Part shown: piece after piece, positions 24,865 to 34,039 of the stretch
How the letters are laid out: every line of letters starts with the position of its first letter
How positions within the stretch are numbered: position 1 is the stretch's first letter
Assembly (NCBI RefSeq): GCF_008001015.1
Contig: NZ_CP042862.1
Coordinates: 1,488,001 to 1,552,000 of the forward strand
Source of the DNA: Serinicoccus profundi
GTDB taxonomy: Bacteria; Actinomycetota; Actinomycetes; Actinomycetales; Dermatophilaceae
Direction: 5' to 3'
Length of the DNA stretch: 64,000 nucleotides
Program-made: the position numbers and the translations under genes
Notes under the pieces: generated by a model
The model's database searches: none
Told to the model about the DNA's origin: nothing
The model's input: the letters and a program-made list of their open reading frames with translations, nothing else

Positions 24865-24876
24865 CAGACTGGCCCC
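24865..24876 (+). promoter_or_regulatory. nadE: Leaderless-type promoter of nadE
   Basis: CAGACT (24865-24870), 6 nt, then GTG 24877. The same CAGACT-6-start arrangement is seen before the PPK2 gene at 48865, and CACACT-6-GTG before the ligase gene at 45864. Confidence 0.5.
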
Positions 24877-27021
24877 GTGGACTTCTACAGCGCCTACGAC
24901 CAGGGCTTCGCCCGCATCGCTGCCTGCACGCTGCCGGTCTCGATCGCCGACCCCGCGACCAACGCGACGCGCACCGCCGAGGTGGTCCGCGAGTGCCACG
25001 ACGAGGGGGTCGCGGTCGCGATCTTCCCCGAGCTCGGGCTGTCCGGGTATGCCCTCGAGGACCTGCTGCTGCAGGAGCCGGTGCTCGAGGCGTGCGTCGG
25101 CGCGCTGTGGTCGCTCGCCGAGCAGACGCGCGACCTGCTGCCGGTGGTCGTCGTCGGCGCACCGCTGCGGCACCGCAACCGGCTCTACAACTGCGCCGTC
25201 GTCCTGCACCGCGGCGAGATCCTCGGCGTGGCCCCGAAGTCCTACCTGCCGAACTACCGCGAGTTCTACGAGAAGCGCCACTTCGCCGCCGGCGCCGGCA
25301 CCGACGGACAGACCATCCGGCTCGCGCGGCCGGAGACGACCATCCGCGACGCCCGGTCGGTCCAGGGGCAACCATCTGCGACGCCCGGTGGGGCTGAGGG
25401 CGACCATCTGCGACGCTCGGTGGGGGAGGTGGAGGTGCCGTTCGGGCCCGACCTGCTCTTCCGCGCCGTCGACGTGCCGGGGCTGGTGCTGCACGTCGAG
25501 GTCTGCGAGGACGTCTGGGTGCCCGTGCCGCCCTCGGCCGAGGCGACCCTCGCGGGAGCGACCGTCGTCGCCAACCTCTCCGGCAGCCCGATCACCGTCG
25601 GCAAGTCCGCCCAGCGGCACAACCTCACCGCCGAGGCGAGCTCGCGGATGCTCTGCGCCTACGCCTACGCCGCCGCGGGGGAGGGTGAGTCCACCACCGA
25701 CCTGTCCTGGGACGGCCAGACGATGATCCACGAGCTCGGCGAGCTGCTGGCCGAGTCCGAGCGCTTCGCCGCCGGTGCCCACCGCAGCGTCGCCGATGTC
25801 GACCTCGTCCGCATCCGCGCCGACCGGGCCCGCCAGGGCAGCTTCGACGACAACGCCCTCGCCCTCGGCGAGCGCCTCTCCCGCTTCCGCACCATCGACC
25901 TCGTGCTCGACCCGCCCCGGAGCGACATCGGGCTCCGCCGGGTCGTCGACCGCTTCCCGTTCGTGCCCGACGACCCAGCGCTGCTCGCCCAGGACTGCTA
26001 CGAGACGTTCAGCATCCAGGTCAGCGGCCTCGCGCAGCGGCTCGCCGCGATCGGCGACCCCAAGGTCGTCATCGGTGTCTCGGGCGGCCTCGACTCGACC
26101 CAGGCGCTCATCGTCGCCGCCCGGGCGATGGACCGCGCCGGCCGCCCGCGCAGCGACATCCTCGCCTTCACCATGCCCGGCTTCGCCACGAGCGAGCACA
26201 CCAAGGACAACGCGACCGAGCTCGCGACCTCCCTCGGCGTGACCTTCGAGGAGATCGACATCCGGCCGATGGCCCGGCAGATGCTCGAGGACCTCGGCCA
26301 CCCCTTCGCCGGTGGTGAGCCGGTCTACGACGTCACCTTCGAGAACGTCCAGGCCGGGCTGCGCACGGACTTCCTCTTCCGCGCCGCCAACCAGCGCGGC
26401 GGCATCGTCCTGGGCACCGGCGACCTCTCCGAGCTCGCGCTCGGCTGGTGCACCTACGGCGTGGGTGACCAGATGTCGCACTACACCGTCAACTCCGGTC
26501 TGGCCAAGACCCTCATCCAGCACGTCATCCGCTGGGTGGTCGGCGAGGGGATGTTCGACGCGCGCACCGGCGAGGTGCTCACCTCCATCCTCGACACCGA
26601 GATCACCCCCGAGCTCGTGCCGGCGGGCGAGGACGGCAAGGTCCAGTCCACCCAGGACACGATCGGCCCCTACGAGCTCCAGGACTTCACCCTCCACCAC
26701 GTCATCCGCTTCGGTATGCCGCCCAGCCGGGTGGCCTTCCTCGCCTGGCACGCGTGGCGGGACGCCGGGGAGGGGCCGTGGCCTCCGGGGTTCCCCGAGG
26801 AGGGCCGCAACGCCTACGACCTGGCGACGATCCGGCGCTGGCTCATGCTCTTCGTCGAGCGCTTCTTCGCCTTCAGCCAGTTCAAGCGCTCGGCGCTGCC
26901 CAACGGGCCCAAGGTGTCCTCGGCCGGGGCGCTGTCGCCGCGCGGCGACTGGCGCGCGCCCTCGGACGCCAACGCCCGGGTGTGGCTCGCCGAGCTGGAG
27001 GAGCACGTCCCCCGCGCCTGA
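24877..27021 (+). CDS. nadE: Glutamine-dependent NAD+ synthetase with in-frame repeat insertion
   Basis: 714 residues from GTG 24877. The N-terminal nitrilase-fold glutaminase domain (about 1-300) has the Glu in [10 protein letters not shown], the Lys in [17 protein letters not shown] and the nucleophile in [10 protein letters not shown]. The C-terminal ATP-pyrophosphatase domain has the P-loop [12 protein letters not shown] (about residue 397) and [23 protein letters not shown]. It amidates deamido-NAD in the last NAD step. Residues about 154-185 (nt 25337-25432) are 96 bp of three reverse 32-bp repeats, translated in frame between TIRLARPET and [11 protein letters not shown]. Without it the length and motif spacing would fit the family well. 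It is probably tolerated in a surface loop before the catalytic Cys strand. Confidence 0.92.
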   Translation: MDFYSAYDQGFARIAACTLPVSIADPATNATRTAEVVRECHDEGVAVAIFPELGLSGYALEDLLLQEPVLEACVGALWSLAEQTRDLLPVVVVGAPLRHRNRLYNCAVVLHRGEILGVAPKSYLPNYREFYEKRHFAAGAGTDGQTIRLARPETTIRDARSVQGQPSATPGGAEGDHLRRSVGEVEVPFGPDLLFRAVDVPGLVLHVEVCEDVWVPVPPSAEATLAGATVVANLSGSPITVGKSAQRHNLTAEASSRMLCAYAYAAAGEGESTTDLSWDGQTMIHELGELLAESERFAAGAHRSVADVDLVRIRADRARQGSFDDNALALGERLSRFRTIDLVLDPPRSDIGLRRVVDRFPFVPDDPALLAQDCYETFSIQVSGLAQRLAAIGDPKVVIGVSGGLDSTQALIVAARAMDRAGRPRSDILAFTMPGFATSEHTKDNATELATSLGVTFEEIDIRPMARQMLEDLGHPFAGGEPVYDVTFENVQAGLRTDFLFRAANQRGGIVLGTGDLSELALGWCTYGVGDQMSHYTVNSGLAKTLIQHVIRWVVGEGMFDARTGEVLTSILDTEITPELVPAGEDGKVQSTQDTIGPYELQDFTLHHVIRFGMPPSRVAFLAWHAWRDAGEGPWPPGFPEEGRNAYDLATIRRWLMLFVERFFAFSQFKRSALPNGPKVSSAGALSPRGDWRAPSDANARVWLAELEEHVPRA
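25337..25432 (-). repeat. 32-bp hairpin repeat E (3 units inside nadE)
   Basis: Units 25337-25368, 25369-25400 and 25401-25432 in reverse orientation (CCATCTGCGACGCCCGGT and variants). Three units equal 96 bp or exactly 32 codons, so the nadE frame is kept. The translated segment reads [18 protein letters not shown] in its second half, almost the same peptide as in the glycosyltransferase at 1386. Confidence 0.93.
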
Positions 27022-27120
27022 GTGCCGCGCCCGAGGATCCCTCACCGCCATCGGTCCTGTCCGCATACCGTGCGGTCGGCGGGCAGGATGCCCGCAGCCG
27101 CGCCGGTCGGGGGCTCTCGT

Positions 27121-27239
27121 TTGACGCATCGTCCATGCCGTGGAATAAGGTTAGGCATAATTCTTGCTTACCGATGAGCAGGCACACCGACATGGGTGCC
27201 TGCTCGCACTGTGACTGGACGGAACGCTTCACCAGATGA
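27121..27239 (+). promoter_or_regulatory. Promoter and Cys-containing leader ORF of the cys operon
   Basis: TTGACG (27121-27126), 19 bp, TAAGGT (27146-27151) is a candidate promoter; CATAAT (27156-27161) is an alternative -10. A 21-codon ORF begins at ATG 27174 ([15 protein letters not shown]...), contains two Cys codons (Cys-Ser-His-Cys) and stops at TGA 27237-27239. That TGA overlaps the cysI ATG (27236) as ATGA. Cysteine-rich leader ORFs that attenuate sulfur operons are known in mycobacteria. Here only two cysteines are present, so the role is inference. Confidence 0.5.
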
Positions 27240-28956
27240 CGACACACGAGCAGACGGACCTCCCGTTGATCGTCGAGGGCCCGCTGTCCGACAACGAGCG
27301 CCTCAAGCGGGAGAGCAACTTCCTGCGCGGGACGATCGCCGAGGACCTGCAGGACCAGATCACCGGTGGCTTCAGCCCGGACAACTTCCAGCTGATCCGC
27401 TTCCACGGGATGTACCAGCAGGACGACCGCGACATCCGGGCCGAGCGCGCCCAGCAGAAGCTCGAGCCGCTCATCAACGTCATGGTCCGGGCGCGCGTCC
27501 CCGGCGGCGTCATCACGCCCGAGCAGTGGCTGGCCGTCGAGGACTGGGCCGAGAAGCACACGATGTACGGCTCGGTCCGCCTGACCACCCGCCAGACCTT
27601 CCAGTTCCACGGGGTCTTCAAGCCGGAGATCAAGGACACCCACCAGGCGATCAACGCCGTCGGGATCGACTCGATCGCCACGGCCGGCGACGTCAACCGC
27701 AACGTGCTCTGCTCCACCAACCCGATGGAGTCTCAGCTGCACGCCGAGGTCTACGACTGGGTCCACGCGGATCTCCGAGCACCTGCTGCCCCGCACCAAG
27801 GCCTACGTCGAGATCTTCCTCGACCACGAGCTGGCCCGGACCACCGAGGAGCCGGTGCTGGGGGAGACCTACCTGCCCCGCAAGTTCAAGACCACCGTGT
27901 CCCTGCCGCCGGACAACGAGGTCGACGTCAACGCCAACGACCTCAACTTCGTGGGGATCGTCGAGGACGGCGAGCTGGTCGGCTGGAACGTCCTCGTCGG
28001 CGGCGGCCTGGCGATGACCCACGGCGACACGTCCACCTACCCCCGCACCGCGGACGACTTCGGCTTCATCCCGCTGGAGCACACGCTGGCCGTCGCCGAG
28101 CACGTCGTCACCGTGCAGCGCGACTGGGGCAACCGGGTCAACCGCAAGAACGCCAAGACGAAGTACACCCCTCGACCGGGTCGGCCCCGACGTCTTCAAG
28201 GCCGAGGTCGAGCGCCGGGCGGGCGTGACCTTCGAGCCCTCGCGGCCCAATACCTTCACCTCCCGCGGCGACCGGTTCGGCTGGGTCAAGGGCCACGACG
28301 GCGCCTGGCACCTCACGCTCTTCATCCTCAACGGCCGCGTCCGCGACGAGGAGGGCAGCCCGATCAAGACCGGCCTGCGCAAGATCGCCGAGGTCCACCA
28401 GGGCCACTTCCGGCTCACCGCCAACCAGAACCTCATCGTCGCCGACGTCCCGGCCGCAAAGAAGCGCACGATCGAGAAGATCGCCCGCGAGCACGGCCTC
28501 ATCGACGACACCACGACCCCGCAGCTGCGCAACTCCATGGCCTGCGTGTCCTTCCCCACCTGCCCGCTGGCGATGGCCGAGTCCGAGCGCTTCCTGCCCG
28601 GCTTCGTCACCCAGGTCGAGCAGCTGCTCGTCAAGCACGGCATCCCGGACGACCACGTCGTGCTCCGGGTCTCCGGCTGCCCCAACGGCTGCTCCCGCGC
28701 GATGCTCGCCGAGGTGGGTCTCGTGGGCAAGGGCCCGGGCAAGTACAACCTCCACCTCGGTGGTGACCGCATCGGCACCCGCGTGCCGAAGCTCTACCGG
28801 GAGAACGTCAGTCCCGAGGTGATCCTCGAGGAGCTGGACCACCTCATCGGCGCCTGGGTCGCCGGGCGCGAGGAGGCCGAAGGCTTCGGGGACTTCCTCA
28901 TCCGCACCGGGGTCGTGGCCGAGGTCACCGTCTCCCGCACCGACTTCTACGCATGA
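27236..28956 (+). pseudogene. cysI: Sulfite reductase hemoprotein (CysI-like), two +1 frameshifts
   Basis: Reads in three successive frames. Frame one from ATG 27236 ([48 protein letters not shown]) ends near 27769, where one extra G interrupts [21 protein letters not shown]. Frame two runs to about 28170, where one extra C interrupts [16 protein letters not shown]. Frame three ends at 28956. Removing both bases gives 572 residues, the normal CysI length, with siroheme/4Fe-4S cysteines intact in [14 protein letters not shown] and [11 protein letters not shown]. It would reduce sulfite to sulfide with the CysJ flavoprotein encoded at 29725. Both changes are in G or C runs, so sequencing error is as likely as real inactivation. 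Confidence 0.88.
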
Positions 28957-28975
28957 CCAGCCGAGAGGACACACC

Positions 28976-29722
28976 ATGAGCGCTCTCGCTCGCACCGACG
29001 GCGTCTGCACCACCCTCCCGCTCCTGCCGCACGACCTCGAGCAGGCCGCGACCAGGCTGGAGGACAGCAGTGCCCAGGACCGCATCGACTGGGCCCTGCA
29101 GCACCTGCCCGGAGGGTATGCCGTGACGTCGAGCTTCGGCGTCCAGTCGGCCGTCATGCTCCACCTCATGACGCGCTCCGTGCCGGACCTGCCGGTCCTG
29201 CTCTTCGACACCGGCTACCTCTTCCCGGAGACCTACCGTTTCATCGACGAGCTCACCGAGCGGCTCGACCTCAACCTGCACGTCTACCGCTCCGAGCTCT
29301 CCCCGGCCTGGCAGGAGGCGCGCTTCGGCCGGCTCTGGGAGCAGGGCGCCGAGGGCATCACGGAGTACAACCGGATCAACAAGGTCGAGCCGATGCAGCG
29401 CGCGATGAACGAGCTCGGCATCAGCACGTGGTTCAGCGGGCTGCGTCGCGAGCAGTCCTCCGGTCGTGCGGACCGGCAGCCGGTCGAGAAGCAGAACGGC
29501 CGCGTCAAGGTGCACCCCATCGTCGACTGGAGCAACCGCGACGTGCACCGCTACCTCACCGAGCACGACCTGCCCTACCACCCGCTCTTCCACGACGGCT
29601 ACCTCAGCATCGGCGACACCCACACGACCCAGCGTGCGGGCGAGGACCTGGACGCCGAGGGCTCGCGCTTCTTCGGCCTCGTCCGCGAGTGCGGTCTGCA
29701 CGTGGAGCAGGAGGGGGCCTGA
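28976..29722 (+). CDS. cysH: Phosphoadenylyl-sulfate (PAPS) reductase
   Basis: 248 residues from ATG 28976. PP-loop fold: [58 protein letters not shown] and the C-terminal catalytic motif ECGLH. The CC...CxxC iron-sulfur cysteines of APS reductases are absent. This points to the cluster-free, PAPS-using, thioredoxin-dependent type and implies an APS kinase elsewhere. It lies 19 bp after cysI and 2 bp before cysJ, in one operon for sulfate assimilation. Confidence 0.9.
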   Translation: MSALARTDGVCTTLPLLPHDLEQAATRLEDSSAQDRIDWALQHLPGGYAVTSSFGVQSAVMLHLMTRSVPDLPVLLFDTGYLFPETYRFIDELTERLDLNLHVYRSELSPAWQEARFGRLWEQGAEGITEYNRINKVEPMQRAMNELGISTWFSGLRREQSSGRADRQPVEKQNGRVKVHPIVDWSNRDVHRYLTEHDLPYHPLFHDGYLSIGDTHTTQRAGEDLDAEGSRFFGLVRECGLHVEQEGA

Positions 29723-29724
29723 GG

Positions 29725-31527
29725 ATGACGACCACCTCCCAGCTGCTCGAGACCGCCAGCCCGCTCTCGCCCGAGCAGCACCAGCGCTTCGTCGAGCTGG
29801 CCTCCACGCTGACGCCCCTGCAGAAGGTCTGGCTCAGCGGCTACCTCGCCGGGAGCACCGAGGGCGCCCAGGTGACCGGTCCTGCCGCCGCGGCCTCGGC
29901 CGAGCAGGCCACCCTCACGGTGCTCTACGGCTCGCAGACCGGCAACGCCAAGCACGTCGCCGGTGACCTCGCCGAAGCCGCCCGGGCCCGCGGCCTCACC
30001 GTGTCGCTCACCGACATGGCCGACTACAAGCCGACCCAGCTCAAGCACGAGAAGTTCCTCACCGTCGTCGTGTCCACCCACGGCGAGGGCGACCCGCCGG
30101 AGAGCGCGGAGAAGCTGCACGCCTTCCTCGCCTCCAAGAAGGCGCCGGACCTCAGCGGCGCCCAGGTCACCGTGCTCGGGCTGGGCGACTCCAGCTATGA
30201 GTTCTACTGCCAGGCCGCCGTCGACTTCGAGGACCGCCTGCGCGCCCTTGGGGCCGGTGTCGTCGCCGAGCGTCTCCTGCTCGACGTCGACTACGAGGAC
30301 CAGATCGCCGGCTGGGTGGAGAGCACCCTCGACGTCTTCGAGCCCGAGCTCAACGCCGTCGCCCCCGCCGGGGGCACCGTCGTGCAGATGCCGGGTCTCG
30401 CGGCCGCGTCGCCGGCGGCATACTCGCGGCGCAGCCCCTTCCTCGCCGAGATCACCGAGGTCCAGAAGATCACTGGCCGGACCAGCACCAAGGACGTCCG
30501 GCACGTCGAGATCTCGCTCGAGGGCTCGGGGCTGACCTACCAGCCCGGCGACTCCCTCGGCGTCTTCTTCCGCAACGACCCCGAGGCTGTCGAGGCGATG
30601 CTCGCGGTCCTGGAGCTGGACGGTGCGCAGGAGATCACCCTCGGCGAGACCACCAGGCCGCTGCGCGAGGCCCTCCTAGAGGACCTCGAGCTCACCCAGT
30701 CCTACCCCGGCTTCGTGCAGAAGTATGCCGAGGCGGCCGGCCTCGCGACGCTGGCCGAGCTGGCGCAGGACAAGGCGGCGCTGCGCACCTTCCTGGAGGA
30801 TCGCCAGATCTACGACATCGTGCACGAGCACCCGGCGCCGATCGAGGCCCAGCAGCTCGTCGACGCCCTGCGCAAGATGCAGCCGCGGCTCTACTCCATC
30901 GCCTCCAGCCAGCAGGAGGTGGAGGACGAGGTGCACCTCACGGTCGGCGTCGTCGAGTGGGAGGGCTTCGGCCGGGAGCACCTCGGCGGCTGCTCGGGGC
31001 ACGTGCGGCGTTCGCTCGAGGGTGACCAGGTCAAGGTCTACGTCGAGGAGGGCGAGCACTTCCGGCTGCCGCAGGACCCCTCGGTGCCGGTCATCATGGT
31101 CGGCCCGGGCACCGGGATCGCCCCCTTCCGCGCCTTCCTGCAGGAGCGGGAGGCCCACGGCGCGGACGGCGACAACTGGCTGATCTTCGGCAACCCCCAC
31201 TTCACCCAGGACTTCCTCTACCAGGTCGAGATGCAGGGCTACCTCAAGTCGGGTCTCCTGACCCGGATGGACGTCGCCTTCAGCCGCGACCAGGCCGAGA
31301 AGATCTACGTCCAGGACCGGCTGCGCCAGGGCGGTGCCGAGGTCTACGACTGGCTCGAGCGCGGCGCGCACGTCTACGTCTGCGGTGACGCCAACCGGAT
31401 GGCCAAGGACGTGCACGCCGCCCTCGTCGACATCGTCGCCGAGCACCGCCGGGTGGACCAGGAGGGCGCCGAGGACTACCTCGCCGGGCTCCGCGACGCC
31501 CGCCGCTACCAGAAGGACGTCTACTAG
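29725..31527 (+). CDS. cysJ: Sulfite reductase [NADPH] flavoprotein alpha component
   Basis: 600 residues from ATG 29725. Domain order: N-terminal helical segment, flavodoxin-like FMN domain (YGSQTGNAKHVAGDLAEAA, about residue 72; STHGEGDPP), FAD-binding domain (RLYSIASSQ, about 390) and NADPH domain (GPGTGIAPFRAFLQEREAHG, VYVCGDANRMAKDV), ending in RRYQKDVY as CysJ does. It passes NADPH electrons to the CysI hemoprotein. An enterobacterial-style cysI-cysH-cysJ set is less usual in actinobacteria, which mostly use ferredoxin-type SirA/NirA. Confidence 0.92.
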   Translation: MTTTSQLLETASPLSPEQHQRFVELASTLTPLQKVWLSGYLAGSTEGAQVTGPAAAASAEQATLTVLYGSQTGNAKHVAGDLAEAARARGLTVSLTDMADYKPTQLKHEKFLTVVVSTHGEGDPPESAEKLHAFLASKKAPDLSGAQVTVLGLGDSSYEFYCQAAVDFEDRLRALGAGVVAERLLLDVDYEDQIAGWVESTLDVFEPELNAVAPAGGTVVQMPGLAAASPAAYSRRSPFLAEITEVQKITGRTSTKDVRHVEISLEGSGLTYQPGDSLGVFFRNDPEAVEAMLAVLELDGAQEITLGETTRPLREALLEDLELTQSYPGFVQKYAEAAGLATLAELAQDKAALRTFLEDRQIYDIVHEHPAPIEAQQLVDALRKMQPRLYSIASSQQEVEDEVHLTVGVVEWEGFGREHLGGCSGHVRRSLEGDQVKVYVEEGEHFRLPQDPSVPVIMVGPGTGIAPFRAFLQEREAHGADGDNWLIFGNPHFTQDFLYQVEMQGYLKSGLLTRMDVAFSRDQAEKIYVQDRLRQGGAEVYDWLERGAHVYVCGDANRMAKDVHAALVDIVAEHRRVDQEGAEDYLAGLRDARRYQKDVY

Positions 31528-31528
31528 G

Positions 31529-32314
31529 TCAGCCCACCCACTGGCCGCGCTCGGTCAGGACGTCCTTGAGCAGGTCGGCGCGGTCGGTCATGATCCCGTC
31601 GACCCCGAGGTCGAGCAGGCGGTGCATCTCCACCGGGTCGTTGATGGTCCAGACGTGGACGAGCTTGCCGATCTCGTGTGCCGCGGCGAGCGTCGTCGGC
31701 GTGACCACCTCGAGGCCGTGGTGCTGGGGTGGCACCTGCAGCGCATCGACCGAGCGCAGCGCCCGCGCGGCGACGGAGGCCCGGATGAGGTGCGGGAGCT
31801 CGGCCGCGGCGCGGAAGGACGCGGTGCTGCGCTGCCCGGCCGAGGTCGCGACGGGGCGGGTCAGCCTCATGACGGCGGCGTCGCGGCGCTGGTCGGAGAA
31901 GCTGGTGACGCAGACCCGGCCGTGGGCCTTGGTGCGCTCGATGACCTGCACGAGCGGCACGATCGCCCCCGGCGTCTTGATGTCGATGTTGACGCGCACG
32001 TCCGGGAAAGCCCCGAGGAGCTCCTCCAGCTGCGGCACCGGCTCCTGCCCGGCGATGAGGGCCCGCGAGACCTCCCTCCAGGACAGCTCGGGGATGGCTC
32101 CGCGGCGGTCGGTGACGCGGTCGAGGGTCTCGTCGTGGAAGGCGACGACCACCCCGTCCCGCGTGGCGTGCACATCGGTCTCGACGTAGCGGTAGCCCAG
32201 CTCGACGGCGGCAGCGAAGGCGGGCATGGAGTTCTCCAGCCCCGCCCCGGTCGGGTCGAACCCCCGGTGAGCCATGGCGATCGGACCAGGGTGGTCCAGG
32301 TATGGCGTGCGCAC
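31529..32314 (-). CDS. Glycerophosphodiester phosphodiesterase
   Basis: 261 residues from GTG 32314. TIM-barrel GDPD family: AMAHRGFDPTGAGLENSMPAFAAAVELGYRYVETDVHATRDGVVVAFHDETLDRVTD contains the catalytic His-Arg, Glu, Asp and second His. VNIDIKTPG and VHVWTINDPVEMHRLLDLGVDGIMTDRAD complete the fold. Hydrolyses glycerophosphodiesters to an alcohol and glycerol-3-phosphate. There is no signal peptide, so it is probably cytoplasmic. Convergent with cysJ; 1 bp separates the stop codons. Confidence 0.92.
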   Translation of the reverse strand: MRTPYLDHPGPIAMAHRGFDPTGAGLENSMPAFAAAVELGYRYVETDVHATRDGVVVAFHDETLDRVTDRRGAIPELSWREVSRALIAGQEPVPQLEELLGAFPDVRVNIDIKTPGAIVPLVQVIERTKAHGRVCVTSFSDQRRDAAVMRLTRPVATSAGQRSTASFRAAAELPHLIRASVAARALRSVDALQVPPQHHGLEVVTPTTLAAAHEIGKLVHVWTINDPVEMHRLLDLGVDGIMTDRADLLKDVLTERGQWVG

Positions 32315-32340
32315 GATCCGAGCGTACTGGCTCGGGACCG

Positions 32341-33159
32341 CTAGACCTCGGTCGTCGGCGGCTCGCCGACCGACGTGGCGGGGTCCTGGGGCACGAGGGC
32401 GTGGACCCCCTCGAGGATCTCGTCCGGGCGGAACGGGTAGGTCGCCAGGCTGGCCGGGTCGCTGATGCCGGTCATGACCAGCACCGTGTGCAGGCCGGCC
32501 TCCATCCCGGCGACGATGTCGGTGTCCATCCGGTCACCGATCATCCCGGTGGTCTCGCTGTGCGCGCCGATCTTGTTGAGCGCGGAGCGGAACATCATCG
32601 GGTTCGGTTTGCCGACGACGTAGGGCTCGCGGCCGGTGGCCTTGGTGACCAGGGCGCTGATGGCCCCGGTGGCCGGCAGGACACCGTCGGCGCTGGGCCC
32701 GGTCGCGTCCGGGTTGGTGGCGATGAAGCGGGCCCCGTCACGGACCAGCCGGACCGCCGTGGTGATGGCCTCGAAGGAGTACTGCCGGGTCTCGCCGAGG
32801 ACGACGAAGTCCGGGTCGTGCTCGGTCATCGTGAAGCCCGCCTCGTGCAGGGCGGTGATGATCCCGGCCTGACCGACGACGTAGGCCGAGCCGCCCGGCT
32901 TCTGGTCGGCCAGGAAGTCGGCGGTCGCCAGGGCACTGGTCCAGATCCGGTGCTCGGGCACCGGCAGCCCGGAGGCCTGCAGTCGGGCGGCGAGGTCGCG
33001 CGCCGTGAACATCGAGTTGTTCGTCAGCACGAGATAGGGGGTATGCGTCTCGTTCCAGTGGTCGATGAGCTCCCGTGCCCCCGGGAGCGGGTGGTTCTCA
33101 TGGACGAGCACGCCGTCCATGTCGGTCAGCCAGCACTCGATGTCCTCGCGGGTACGCAC
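32341..33159 (-). CDS. HAD-IIA family phosphatase (NagD-like)
   Basis: 272 residues from GTG 33159. HAD motif I WLTDMDGVLVHEN with the nucleophile Asp, motif II VLTNNS, motif III region VGKPNPMMFRSAL, and motif IV MIGDRMDTDIVAGMEAGLHTVLVMTG. The IIA-type cap lies between motifs II and III. A broad-specificity sugar or nucleotide monophosphatase; the exact substrate is unknown. It lies 27 bp upstream of the GDPD gene on the same strand, possibly co-transcribed. Confidence 0.9.
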   Translation of the reverse strand: MRTREDIECWLTDMDGVLVHENHPLPGARELIDHWNETHTPYLVLTNNSMFTARDLAARLQASGLPVPEHRIWTSALATADFLADQKPGGSAYVVGQAGIITALHEAGFTMTEHDPDFVVLGETRQYSFEAITTAVRLVRDGARFIATNPDATGPSADGVLPATGAISALVTKATGREPYVVGKPNPMMFRSALNKIGAHSETTGMIGDRMDTDIVAGMEAGLHTVLVMTGISDPASLATYPFRPDEILEGVHALVPQDPATSVGEPPTTEV

Positions 33160-33237
33160 ACACCCAGCGTAGTGCTGCTCTGTTGCCCCACGTTGCGCCG
33201 AGATGACCGGCCGGTGTCCGGCATACCGGAGCAGCCG

Positions 33238-34038
33238 TCAGCGGAGCCCGAGCCGGCCGACCTCCGGGGGAGCGGGGGAGGGCTCGCCCACCTCGCCGAA
33301 GGGCTGCACGCCGGCCCGCCGGGTGGCGGCGGCGACCTCGGCGGCGGGGCGCCAGCGGGTCGGGAAGGCCGCGCGGGCCGCGGACCGGGTGAGGGTGACG
33401 TCGTCCAGGGGCGCCGAGGAGCAGACCAGCACGACGTTGCCGAAGCGCTTGCCCTTGTCGACCTCGCGCAGGACCAGCTGACCGACGTACGGCAGGTGCG
33501 TCTGCAGGGTCGCGCCGAGCCGTGCGACCCAGTGCAGGCCCGGCCGGTCGGCCGTGTTGACGAGCAGCAGCCCGCCCGGTGCCAGCACCCGGGCGACCTC
33601 CCGCGCCCACCGCTGCCCGGCGAGGGTGCCGGGGACCCGACCGCGGTCGAAGGCGTCGACGACGACGACGTCCGCAGACGCGTCCCGCAGGGCGGCGATG
33701 CCGTCCTCACCCGTCTGCGGCCGCACCCGGATGCGGTGGCCCCGGGGGAGCGGCAGCTCGCGGCGGACGAGCTCGGTGAGGGCGGTGTCCGGCTCGAGGA
33801 CGATCTGAGGTGAACCCGGGTGCACCCGATGGATCCAGCGAGCCAGCGTCATCCCCGCCCCGCCCACGTGCGTCACGCGCAGGGGAGCGGGGTCGGGGCG
33901 CAGCGCCTCGAGCACCAGGGCCAGGTGCTGGACGTACTCGAAGACGAGGAGCAGCGGGTCGTCGGTGTCGACGTAGGACTGGGGGTGGCCGTCGAGGACG
34001 ACGGTCGCGCCGCCGCGCTCGTCCCTGACGACCTCCAC
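33238..34038 (-). CDS. Spermidine-synthase-like methyltransferase-fold protein
   Basis: 266 residues from GTG 34038, which is 1 nt after the stop of the XRE-MurA gene, so the two are probably in one operon. Rossmann-fold class I methyltransferase core: RVTHVGGAGMTLARWIHRVHPGSPQIVLEPDTALTELVRREL, ADVVVVDAFDRGRVPGTL, EVARVLAPGGLLLVNTADRPGL. Actinobacterial members are annotated as fused-MFS/spermidine synthase-like proteins without proven polyamine activity. The substrate is unknown. Confidence 0.75.
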   Translation of the reverse strand: MEVVRDERGGATVVLDGHPQSYVDTDDPLLLVFEYVQHLALVLEALRPDPAPLRVTHVGGAGMTLARWIHRVHPGSPQIVLEPDTALTELVRRELPLPRGHRIRVRPQTGEDGIAALRDASADVVVVDAFDRGRVPGTLAGQRWAREVARVLAPGGLLLVNTADRPGLHWVARLGATLQTHLPYVGQLVLREVDKGKRFGNVVLVCSSAPLDDVTLTRSAARAAFPTRWRPAAEVAAATRRAGVQPFGEVGEPSPAPPEVGRLGLR

Positions 34039-34039
34039 C

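Noticed and set aside
27144-27170. IdeR/DtxR or Fur-like iron box upstream of the cys operon
   Set aside because: TAAGGTTAGGCATAA matches only one half of the IdeR consensus; the other arm does not pair. More likely promoter sequence.
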